From positions 44,641,648 to 44,705,647 of the forward strand of contig OZ038312.1 of the NCBI GenBank assembly GCA_964035775.1: a stretch of DNA of 64,000 nt, written 5' to 3'. The DNA comes from Osedax frankpressi (Eukaryota; Annelida; Polychaeta; Sabellida; Siboglinidae). The position numbers and the translations under genes were made by a program. Positions 24,791 to 38,900 of the stretch are shown here, piece after piece. Within the stretch, counting starts at the first letter, position 1. The number at the start of each line of letters is the position of its first letter. The notes under the pieces are model-generated. The model was not told the DNA's origin. It did no database searches and saw nothing but the letters and a program-made list of their open reading frames with translations.

Positions 24791-26971
24791 ATATCGAGAA
24801 TTAATTACGTATACATCGCTACTATCGTAAACGATAACATTATGAATACGATAGAATACGATGTAAAGTACCTTTGTGTATATCGATTTACAATGATGAG
24901 TGTTTTGTAAGAATAATACAATTAAATAAGAATTAAATATTACGAATACTTTTTATACTTTAGTTTAAAATAGTCAATATATAATATAATATAGGTTTTA
25001 ATATACTATTTTTCTAGAATTGTCTAATTATATAATAATTATATATATATAGAGAATTATATATAATATTATATGTTTATGTATACATATATAATGAAAT
25101 ACTCTATATTTAGAGTACTATATAATTAATTACTTTATAGAGTTGACTATATGTAATTTACGTTTCGATATAAATAAGACATTTTAATGTTTTTAAAAAT
25201 ATAAACTGATATTTAAACACACACTTCACGACCACACCTAAATAGATTAAAAAATAAGATACCATTTATATCAGTTAATAAATGTATTGTTATGGAAAAT
25301 AAGTCATACGATAAATGTATGACTTATTACATAATACGTTTATCGTACTTCTAATATATTATTACATTACATTATACATTATACAGGTATACCTTCTAGT
25401 GTATATATATATACGAGAATGTATATATATATATATTTCATGAGGGATTTATAATTTATGAATACTATATTTATTATAATAATAATTATCAATATTATTT
25501 TACTTAATTTAAGATATAATTATTATACAAAATTTACAAATATTTAGAATTTAGAAAATGTAAATAATTATAATTATATTAAAATAAGAATAACTTTTTC
25601 TTAATATAATAATTAATACATTAGTTTTAATTAAATGTATTATACTTCCTAGAATGTCATGGTAAAATGTGCAATGATAATTAACTAATGTTGAAATTCT
25701 GCATTATAATCTATTTTAAAAATTACAATGAAAAAATCTAAAATATTAATATAAATACATTTAGGCAAATTGTTTTAAACAATAGCTTAATAGTTAACTA
25801 TTAACTTATTACTATTGTTTATACAAAGACTAATATATATATATATATATAGGTTTCACTACCATTCAGCATTCTATTCACCACTACTGATACCTTGTAA
25901 AGGTTACTCTCTAATCAATAAAATATACTGCTTATATATTAAATAAGAAAAATGGTAGTTTTTATTATATACTTTAATGTTATTATTAATAAATTATATA
26001 TTAAGAATTATTCATTATTAATACAATACAATTTAAATTATTTTAATAATAGGTTACATTATTATAAAGGATGTTTAGAAGTTTTTTAAGCATTGGTTAA
26101 ATAAAATGTCAAGAGTAGAATCTAGCCGAGTAGAATTTTGTACTCAACCTGCCTTGAAGTCGACTTGACTTACATGTAGCATTAGAGTGGAATGACATGT
26201 AGCTCAACCATAATGTGTATAGAGATATACCACAAGTTAGTTTGTGATTCATAATATTAAACATTTTTCGAATATATTAATATATACCGATATATATACG
26301 GATTAAAATCATTGTTACAAATAATAAATTGAATTTCTACTCAATATTTATTTTAAAGATATATCAAAACACAATAAAACAACATTCGATATATAATTTA
26401 AATAATAAAATTCTTGGTGTTGGTTCCAAAGCTATTTGTAATACACATTGACTATGTGACATGTCATATATTGAATACATTATTCAGAGATTTTTCTCAG
26501 TGACAATATTAAACTTCACTATAGAAACTACAAAATGATAAATAATAGTTTAACTTGAGCTAGCGATTATTATTAAAATAATCATTTTAGTATAATTAAA
26601 ATAATAAATATAGATAACAATAAAAATGTAAAAATCCAAAAATAATGGTCATAGAATTAAAGGCTGAAATTTAATAAAGGATGTACAATATGAAAATTGT
26701 AATAAAAATCACAGATTGTAAAATAAATGAACAACGGATCAATAATAATGAACACTATCTATATCTATAGATAGTGTCTGTATTACATTACGCTGGCAAC
26801 CATTGTTTACTGTAATATTGCGATTGATAGCGGAGAAATTATAAAGATCATTACTCTTGATGTATTCTATTGTACCTGTATAATATAATCACGTTATGCC
26901 GTATAAAATAGATATTAATATTGATAAAAACTAATTTGATATGGAGTTGATGTGAGATGGAATTTGAAAGT
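24791..26971. other. AT-rich intergenic stretch between unknown gene and MMACHC
   Basis: No coding signal seen. Short (TA)n runs at about 25398 and 25832. The MMACHC 3' UTR should lie at its right end. Confidence 0.5.
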
Positions 26972-29900
26972 CTATGCAAGGGAGGCATCGCTCATCGCTT
27001 TCAATCGCAATTCTTTGATGTACTCGTACCGATCTTTGGGCCAGATATCGAAATATTTCTTCTGCGCACTCGAATATTCCTAGAGTGAAAGTGAATTTGA
27101 GATAAAAACAGGAAATAAAATCGTGGTATTACAAAATACAGACGGACAACATTTCCAGCAATATTTCTTTCCGAATGTACTTACTAGGACTATATTCCCC
27201 GTACTTACTAGGACAGCTAATGTGCCCAACTACTACTAACTAGACTAAAATACATCAATGAAATACTCATCAGGAGACTGATACTACGGTTATCTAATAA
27301 TAGCTGGCTACAGGTGTCCTTCAGAACTTCAGAACTTGCATTTAACGGACACCGCCTGCGCCCTAGTCTCAAGCCCCGTTGCATAGAAACCATAGCTGAA
27401 TACCCCGCTGCTGTAACCTGTTCAACGTTGACCTCGCTGACCTCGCTGCTGTAACCTGTTCAACGCTGACCCCGCTGCTGTAACCTGTTCAACGCTGACC
27501 CCGCTGCGGTAACCTGTTCAACCCTGACCCCGCTGCGGTAACCTGTTCAACGCTGATGACGCTGCGGAAACGAGCGTCTCTCCAGTTGCCGTTGAAGGCG
27601 TCGAGAAGTTGAATTTTGCGTTCTCGGCTCTCCAGCAAATCACGCGGCAGTCGAAACTCCAGTCGCGGCGCCTTCGTAGACCGAAACAACAGAATTCCTC
27701 GCAACCCGAACCAACCTCCGTACCGAGGGTGCAGACTGACGCCGTAGATTCTCTGCGGGAAGATGCGCCGCGAGGTTATAAATAGATTTCGGTGTCGGTG
27801 GAAAACTGGAGCGTCGACGCTCGAGGGAAACTGACATGCCAGTAGGCGAATACCGTAGACATTAGAAATATGACGCAAGTAGTAGATAATTGTAAATGAA
27901 TTACTACCGGGAAGAGGATTTTCGTCCTTAAATAATTGAAGCTAGATATTTAGTAGGAAATTTGTGTGGATCATTATTTCTATAATTAATAATAAAATAT
28001 TGATTTCATTTTTGAAATATATGATAAAAATCAAATTTATATTTCATACGATAATTAGGTTATAACACATAACATAAAATATATAATATGCAATATATAG
28101 TATACAATATATAATATATAATTTACAATATATACTATACAATATAGTATATAATATACAATGTATAGTATTAATATACAATATAGAATATAGTATATAC
28201 AATATATATTATTAATATACAATATAGAAAATAGTATATACAATATATATTATTAATAAACAATATAGAAAATAGTATATACAATATATAGTATTAATAT
28301 ACAATATATAGTATTAATATACAATATAGAAAATAGTATATACAATATATATTATTAATATACAATACAGAAAATAGTATATATAATATATATTATTAAT
28401 AAACAATATAGAAAATAGTATATACAATATATAGTATTAATATAAAATATATAGTATTAATGTACAATATAGAAAATAGTATATACAATATATAGTATTA
28501 ATATACAATATAGAAAATAATATATACAATATATATATTATTAATATAAAATATAGTATATACAAAATATAGTATTAATATACAATATAGAAAATAGTAT
28601 ATACAATATATATTATTAATATACAATATTTATTATTAATAAACAATATTGAAAATAGTATATATAATATATAGTATTAATAAACAATATAGAAAATAGT
28701 ATATACAATATATATTAATAAACAATATAGAAAATAGTATATACAATATATAGTATTAATATAAAATAAAGTATATACAATATATAGTATTACTATACAA
28801 TATAGAAAATAGTATTAATATAAAATATAGAAAATAGTATTAATATACAATATAGAAAATAGTATATACAATATATAGTATTAATATACAATATAGAAAA
28901 TAGTATATACAATATATAGTATTAATATAAAATAAAGTATATACAATATATAGTATTACTATATAATATAGTATATACAATATAGAAAATAGTATATACA
29001 ATATATAGTATTAATATACAATATAGAATATAGTATATACAATATATATTATTAATAAACAATATAGAAAATAGTATATACAATATATATTATTAATATA
29101 CAATATATATTATTAATAAACAATATTGAAAATAGTATATACAATATATATTATTAATAAACAATATAGAAAATAGTATATACAATATATATTATTAATA
29201 TAGAATATAGAAAAAAGTATATACAATATATAGTATTAATATACAATATAGTATATACATTGTATATACTATATTTTACAATATAAATTATAAATAAACA
29301 ATATAGCAAATAGTATATACAATATATAGTATTAATATAAAATATAGTATATACAATATATATTATAAATAAATAATATAGCAAATAGTATATACAATAT
29401 ATATTATTAATATACAATATAGAATATAGTATATACAATATATAGTATTAATATAAAATATATAGTATTAATATATAATATAGAAAATAGTATATACAAT
29501 ATATATTATTAATATACAATATAGAAAATAGTATATACAATATATATTATTAATATAAAATATAGTATATACAATATATAGTATTAATATACAATATAGA
29601 AAATAGTATATACGATATATATTATAAATAAACAATATAGAATATAGTATATACAATATATATTATAAATAAACAATATAGAAAATAGTATATACAATAT
29701 ATATTATTAATATACAATATATATTATTAATATACAATATAGAATATAGTATATACAATATATAGTATTAATATAAAATATATAGTATTAATATATAAAA
29801 TAGAAAATAGTATATACAATATATATTATTAATATACAATATAGAATATAGTATATACAATATATATTATTAATATAAAATATAGAAAATAGTATATACA

Positions 29901-32900
29901 ATATATAGTATTAATATAAAATATAGAAAATAGTATATACAATATATAGTATTAATATAAAATATAGAAAATAGTATATACAATATATAGTATTAATATA
30001 AAATATAGTATATACAATATATAGTATTAATAAACAATATAGAAAATAGTATATACAATATATAGTATTAATATACAATATAGAATATAGTATATACAAT
30101 ATATATTATAAATAAACAATATAGAAAATAGTATATACAATATATATTATTAATAAACAATATAGAAAATAGTATATACAATATATAGTATTAATATACA
30201 ATATAGAAAATAGTATATACAATATATAGTATTAATATAAAATATAGTATATACAATATATACAATATATAGTAATAATATACAATATAGAAAATAGTAT
30301 ATACAATATATAGTATTAATATATAATATATAGTATTAATATATAATATAGAAAATAGTATAAACAATATATATTATTAATATACAATATAGAAAATAGT
30401 ATATACAATATATATTATTAATAAACAATATAGAAAATAGTATATACAATATATATTATTAATAAACAATATAGAAAATAGTATATACAATATATATTAT
30501 TAATAAACAATATAGAAAATAGTATATACAATATATATTATTAATATAGAATATAGAAAAAAGTATATACAATATATAGTATTAATATACAATATAGTAT
30601 ATACATTGTATATACTATATTGTACAATATAAATTATAAATAAACAATATAGCAAATAGTATATACAATATATAGTATTAATATAAAATATAGTATATAC
30701 AATATATATTATAAATAAATAATATAGCAAATAGTATATACAATATATATTATTAATATACAATATAGAATATAGTATATACAATATATAGTATTAATAT
30801 AAAATATATAGTATTAATATATAATATAGAAAATAGTATATACAATATATATTATTAATATACAATATAGAAAATAGTATATACAATATATATTATTAAT
30901 ATAAAATATAGTATATACAATATATAGTATTAATATACAATATAGAAAATAGTATATACGATATATATTATAAATAAACAATATAGAATATAGTATATAC
31001 AATATATATTATAAATAAACAATATAGAAAATAGTATATACAATATATATTATTAATATACAATATATATTATTAATATACAATATAGAATATAGTATAT
31101 ACAATATATAGTATTAATATAAAATATATAGTATTAATATATAAAATAGAAAATAGTATATACAATATATATTATTAATATACAATATAGAATATAGTAT
31201 ATACAATATATATTATTAATATAAAATATAGAAAATAGTATATACAATATATAGTATTAATATAAAATATAGAAAATAGTATATACAATATATAGTATTA
31301 ATATAAAATATAGAAAATAGTATATACAATATATAGTATTAATATAAAATATAGTATATACAATATATAGTATTAATAAACAATATAGAAAATAGTATAT
31401 ACAATATATAGTATTAATATACAATATAGAATATAGTATATACAATATATATTATAAATAAACAATATAGAAAATAGTATATACAATATATATTATTAAT
31501 AAACAATATAGAAAATAGTATATACAATATATAGTATTAATATACAATATAGAAAATAGTATATACAATATATAGTATTAATATAAAATATAGTATATAC
31601 AATATATACAATATATAGTAATAATATACAATATAGAAAATAGTATATACAATATATAGTATTAATATATAATATATAGTATTAATATATAATATAGAAA
31701 ATAGTATAAACAATATATATTATTAATATACAATATAGAAAATAGTATATACAATATATATTATTAATAAACAATATAGAAAATAGTATATACAATATAT
31801 ATTATTAATAAACAATATAGAAAATAGTATATACAATATATATTATTAATATAAAATATAGTATATACAATATATAGTATTAATATACAATATAGAATAT
31901 AGTATATACGATGTATATTATAAATAAACAATATAGAAAATAGTATATACAATATATATTATTAATATAAAATATAGTATATACAATATATACAATATAT
32001 ATTATTAATATAAAATATAGTATATACAATATATATTATTAATAAACAATATAGAAAATAGTATATACAATATATATTATTAATAAACAATATAGAAAAT
32101 AGTGTATACAATATATAGTAATAATATAGAAAATAGTATATACAATATATATTATTAATATACAATATAGAAAATAGTATATACAATATATATTATTAAT
32201 ATACAATATATATTATTAATATACAATATAGAAAATAGTATATACAATATATAGTATTAATATACAATATATATTATTAATAAACAATATTGTATATACT
32301 ATTTTCTATATTGTATATTAATAATATATATTGTATATACTATTTTCTATATTGTATATTAATAATATATATTGTATATACTATTTTCTATATTGTATAT
32401 TAATACTATATTTTGTATATACTATATTTTATATTAATAATATATATATTGTATATACTATTTTCTATATTGTTTATTAATAATATATATTGTATATACT
32501 ATATTTTATATTATTACTATATATTTTATATACTATTATTTTCTATATTGTATAGTATATACAATATAGAAAATAGTATATACATTATATAGTATTAATA
32601 TAAAATATAGTATATACAATATATAGTATTAATATACAATATAGAATATAGTATATACAATATATATTATTAATAAACAATATAGAAAATAGTATATACA
32701 ATATATAGTATTAATATAAAATATAGTATATACAATATAGAGTATTAATATACAATATAGAAAATAGTATATACAATATATAGTATTAATATACATTATA
32801 GAATATAGTATATACAATATATATTATTAATAAACAATATAGAAAATAGTATATACAATATATAGTATTAATAGAAAATATAGTATATACAATATATAGT

Positions 32901-35900
32901 AATAATATACAATATAGAAAATAGTATATACAATATATAGTATTAATATATAATATATATTATTAATAAACAATATTGAAAATAGTATATACAATATATA
33001 TATTATTAATATAAAATATAGTATATACAAAATATAGTATTAATATACAATATAGAAAATAGTATATACAATATATATATTATTAATATAAAATATTGTA
33101 TATACAAAATATAGTATTAATATACAATATAGAAAATAGTATATACAATATATATTATTAATATACAATATACATTATTAATAAACAATATTGAAAATAA
33201 TATATAAAATATATAGTAATAATATACAAAATAGTATATACAATATAGAATATATTATATACAATATATAGTATTAATATACAATATATATTATTAATAA
33301 ACAATATTGAAAATAGTATATAAAATATATAGTAATAATATACAAAATAGTATATACAATATAGAATATAGTATATACAATATATAGTATTAATAAACAA
33401 TATAGAAAATAGTATATACAATATATAGTATTAATATACAATATAGAATATAGTATATACAATATATATTATAAATAAACAATATAGAAAATAGTATATA
33501 CAATATATATTATTAATAAACAATATAGAAAATAGTATATACAATATATAGTATTAATATACAATATAGAAAATAGTATATACAATATATATATTATTAA
33601 TATAAAATATAGTATATACAAAATATAGTATTAATATACAATATAGAAAATAGTATATACAATATATATATTATTAATATACAATATTGTATATACAAAA
33701 TATAGTATTAATATACAATATATAAGTATTAATAGTATTAATATAAAATATAGAAAATAGTATATACAATATATTTTATTAATATAAAATATAGTATATA
33801 CAATATATAGTATTAATATACAATATAGAAAATAGTATATACAATATATAGTATTAATATACAATATAGAATATAGTATATACGATATATATTATAAATA
33901 AACAATATAGAAAATAGTATATACAATATATAATATTAATATAAAATATAGTATATACAATATAGAAAATAGTATATACATTATATAGTATTAATATAAA
34001 ATATAGTATATACAATATATAGTATTAATATACAATATAGAATATAGTATATACAATATATATTATTAATATACAATATAGAATATAGTATATACAATAT
34101 ATAGTATTAATATAAAATATATAGTATTAATATATAATATAGAAAATAGTATATACAATATATATTATTAATATACAATATAGAAAATAGTATATACAAT
34201 ATATAGTATTAATATAAAATATAGTATATACAATATATAGTATTAATATACAATATAGAAAATAGTATATACAATATATAGTATTAATATACAATATAGA
34301 ATATAGTATATACGATATATATTATAAATAAACAATATAGAATATAGTATATACAATATATATTATAAATAAACAATATAGAAAATAGTATATACAATAT
34401 ATATTATTAATATACAATATAGAATATAGTATATACAATATATAGTATTAATATAAAATATATAGTATTAATATATAATATAGAAAATAGTATATACAAT
34501 ATATATTATTAATTTACAATATAGAATATAGTATATACAATATATAAAATAATAATTATAATTAATATTAATACAATATATTGTATATTAATAATATATA
34601 TTGTATATACTATATTCTATATTGTATATTAATACTATATATTGTATATACTATATTTTATATTAATACTATATAATGTATATACTATTTTCTATATTGT
34701 ATATACTATATTTTATATTAATATTATATATTGTATATACTATATTCTATATTGTATATTAATACTATATATTGTATATACTATTTTCTATATTGTATAT
34801 TAATACTATATATTGTATATACTAAATTTTATATTAATAAAATATATTGTATATACTATTTTCTATATTTTATATTAATACTATATATTGTATATACTAT
34901 ATTATATATTGTATATTAATAATATATATTGTATATACTATATATTGTATATACTATTTTCTATATTGTATATTAATACTATATATTGTATATAGTATAT
35001 TCTATATTGTAAAATATATAGTATTAATATATAATATAGAAAATAGTATATACAATATATATTATTAATATACAATATAGAATATAGTATATACAATATA
35101 TAACAATATACAATATATATATTGTATATACTATATTCTATATATAAAATATATAGTATTAATATATAATATAGAAAATAGTATATACAATATATATTAT
35201 TAATATACAATATAGAAAATAGTATATATAATATATATTATTAATAAACAATATAGAAAATAGTATATATAATATATAGTAAGGCCATTAGTGTTCAAAA
35301 TAAATTAAATATAAATAACTCTATTTATGTATTAATTTTATTTTTTATATAATCAGGTCTAATATTTTGTTTTCAATTTATGTACAATTTACAATATAAA
35401 CATTAAAAAATAAAATTGTTACAATATATTATAAATCATATTTAATTGTTGTAAGCATTGCTAATTAATTGCTAATTCAATCATTATCATATTGTAGATA
35501 TATCAATTAAAATAGTGAATATATATATATATATAATTCAACTTTAATATAATTAATTTAAATATCATATCTAATGAATAGGTATATCACTATTAGTAAT
35601 TTATCAACTGTAAATAATTAGTATCTATTATCATGAATAAACAATATAAAGATTAAATACAATCATAACACTATATTGTAAATAAATACAAACATTATTA
35701 TGTTATGTATCAATTAATTACTAGAGTGATTTTAAACATTTTACTCATATATTATATAGTGGAATTTTATTTACATATTTATAGAAGTCAAATAATTATA
35801 CATTTAAATATCAGGCTCAATATATTTGTAGATAAATATATATACTTCTAAATCAGCTGGTATAATGAAAATATAATTAATAGCAACCATACAACTTGCT

Positions 35901-35905
35901 GGCTA

Positions 35906-35950
<45 letters not shown>

Positions 35951-38900
35951 TGAGATAAGGAAGTCATTGTAATTGACTGTAAACTAAAAATGTCACCTTA
36001 AAACTAAAATATAAACTATACATATATACAAATATATATATAATATGCATAACTAAATATAGATATCATTCTAACTTCATATTCTTTTCTTATAACAATT
36101 CTTTTAATAATATTATTTCTAAAAAATCATAAGCTACTATGGAGTACAAATTTGCAAATTAATACAATATTTGTTTATTTAATTTGTAAGTATTTTCTAT
36201 TCTAAAAATGTAAAACCAATTTTGAGTTTTGCCATTTACAAATATTACAAATATTACCACTGCTTGCTGGTCTTTACGAATCCTATCTATAAACAATGCA
36301 ACAAATTAAGTTCTATTTTAAAATGTTTAATGTTACACATATATCTTCTTACTCTTGTAAACATAAGTTGCTATAAAGTATGCAAATCAATATGCACAAA
36401 ATATGCGATGAATAATCATTTAGGTCAAATCTTGAGATACCAATTTAAGAAAAAGGTAACCTCGATGATATAATATTAAGTTATGATGATTTCATAATAT
36501 CTGTAATGGATTAATTTTATATCTGGGAAATTGGCGAAAAAAATATAATTTGAGAACAAAAAAAAGTAAATAAAATGAGTGTAAATAAATATTTGGGAGT
36601 TGCATTCAAGATGATTCATTTATATCAATAAGTATAATCATTTGAATAATTTAATTAAAGCAGTCTAAATTTTAAATAATGAAAGATGAAATATTAATTA
36701 ACAATGCTCAACTATCAATGAAGGAGATTTTGACATATTAAAACTTTTATTAAGCATTCATTGATTCCCCGGATAGATTGATTTTGTCTATAAACTGATT
36801 TCGTTCATTCATATATAAATGATATGATTAAACATTTTTCTTTGAATGGTAACTTAAACTCTATTATATTTTTATTAAATCAACTATAAAATCAACTATT
36901 AATAGTATATATTAATAATAGTAGCTAATATATTAATAATAGTATATATTAATAATAGTAGCTAATATATTAATAATAGTATATATTAATAATAGTAGCT
37001 AATATTGCAAAATTATGATTTACATTTGTACATAATTAGAATATATATTTTACGAAGATAATAATATATTAATATGGAGTTTCCAAAAAATTACATAGAT
37101 AAGATAGGAATATAAAATTCCTATTTATTTACCTAATAGTTTTTTTTTAATTATTGATTACAGAAAATACGAATAATTATATTTTTGTAATTTTATTTTC
37201 ATAATTTTATTTTCTTTAAAAAAGTTTCAGTCTCTAATAACCCATGATACAATATATAGTATATACACCATAATATAGAATATATAGTATATACACCATA
37301 ATATAGAATATATAGTATATACACCATAATATAGAATATATAGTATATACACCATAATATAGAATATATAGTATATACACCATAATATAGAATATATAGT
37401 ATATACACCATAATATAGAATATATAGTATATACACCATAATATAGAATATATAGTATATACACCATAATATAGAATATATAGTATATACACCATAATAT
37501 AGAATATATAGTATATACACCATAATATAGAATATATAGTATATACACCATAATATACAATACATAGTATATACACCATAATATACAATATATAGTATAT
37601 ACACCATAATATACAATATATAGTATATACACCATAATATAGAATATATAGTATATACACCATAATATACAATATATAGTATATACACCATAATATACAA
37701 TATATAGTATATACACCATAATATACAATATATAGTATATACACCATAATATACAATATATAGTATATACACCATAATATAGAATATATAGTGTATACAC
37801 CATAATATACAATATATAGTATATACACCATAATAAACAGTATATACACCATAATATACAATATATAGTATATACACCATAATATACAATATATAGTATT
37901 TGATATATAGTATATAATATTTAATATATACAATGTATAATATAGAATATATAACATATAGTATAGAATATATAATATTGAATATATACAATATAATATA
38001 GAATATACTCTTTATTACAGAACATATATTATATAATATACAATAAAAAGAATTAAATATTTTCAAAAATATATATTGAAACAATTTCTTTTTAGCCTAT
38101 ATGGTATACTACTACCATTGTAGAGCTAAACAGGAATATAGGATATAGTATTGATATGGTCAATGTGAGAATATGCAATAAAGGTAACCGAGTTTAAAAC
38201 TTGGGACAGAGGAACGTAAATAAATAAACCAACGATAATATAAACAAATAGAAATCAAAAAGATAAAGTGAAATCCCCAGGTTTGTTTTCCATAGCTCAG
38301 CCAAGGCATTATAAAGGTATTATAAAGGTATTATAAAGGCATTATAAAGGTATTATAAAGGTATTATAAAGGTATTATAAAGGCATTATAAAGGTATTAT
38401 AAAGGTATTATAAAGGCATTATAAAGGTATTATAAAGGTATTATAAAGGTATTATAAAGGTATTATAAAGGTATTATAAAGGCATTATAAAGGTATTATA
38501 AAGGTATTATAAAGGTATTATAAAGGCATTATAAAGGTATTATAAAGGTATTATAAAGGCATTATAAAGGTATTATAAAGGTATTATAAAGGTATTATAA
38601 AGGTATTATAAAGGCATTATAAAGGTATTATAAAGGCATTATAAAGGTATTATAAAGGTATTATAAAGGCATTATAAAGGTATTATAAAGGTATTATAAA
38701 GGTATTATAAAGGCATTATAAAGGTATTATAAAGGTATTATAAAGGTATTATAAAGGCATTATAAAGGTATTATAAAGGTATTATAAAGGCATTATAAAG
38801 GCATTATAAAGGTATTATAAAGGTATTATAAAAGCATTATAAAGGCATTATAAAGGTATTAAGGAAGTCATACTCACAAACACACACACACTAATGCACA

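Larger units (their letters stand above)
28058..35285. repeat. 7.2-kb AT satellite-like array inside MMACHC intron 3
   Basis: The array is built from a basic 42-base unit (GAAAATAGTATATAC, then AATATA and TATTATTAATA segments) and shortened versions of about 27-30 bases. As 42 is a multiple of three, long Tyr/Ile/Leu-only ORFs run along it; these are not genes. The array contains a 1,346-base duplicated block and inverted blocks, listed separately. Confidence 0.9.

Noticed and set aside
28055-35210. Many Tyr/Ile/Leu-rich ORFs of 62-94 codons
   Set aside because: They are readings of a 42-base AT repeat whose length is a multiple of three; no real coding features.
36222-36473. 83-codon + strand ORF
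   Set aside because: AT-rich, Lys/Tyr/Leu composition, no motif, within an intron of repeats.
37199-38084. ORFs of 252, 285 and 192 codons
   Set aside because: All three minus frames of one 28-base tandem array are open; a repeat artefact.
37245-38860. Regular repeats resembling a CRISPR array
   Set aside because: No unique spacers between units and a eukaryotic context; plain tandem repeats.
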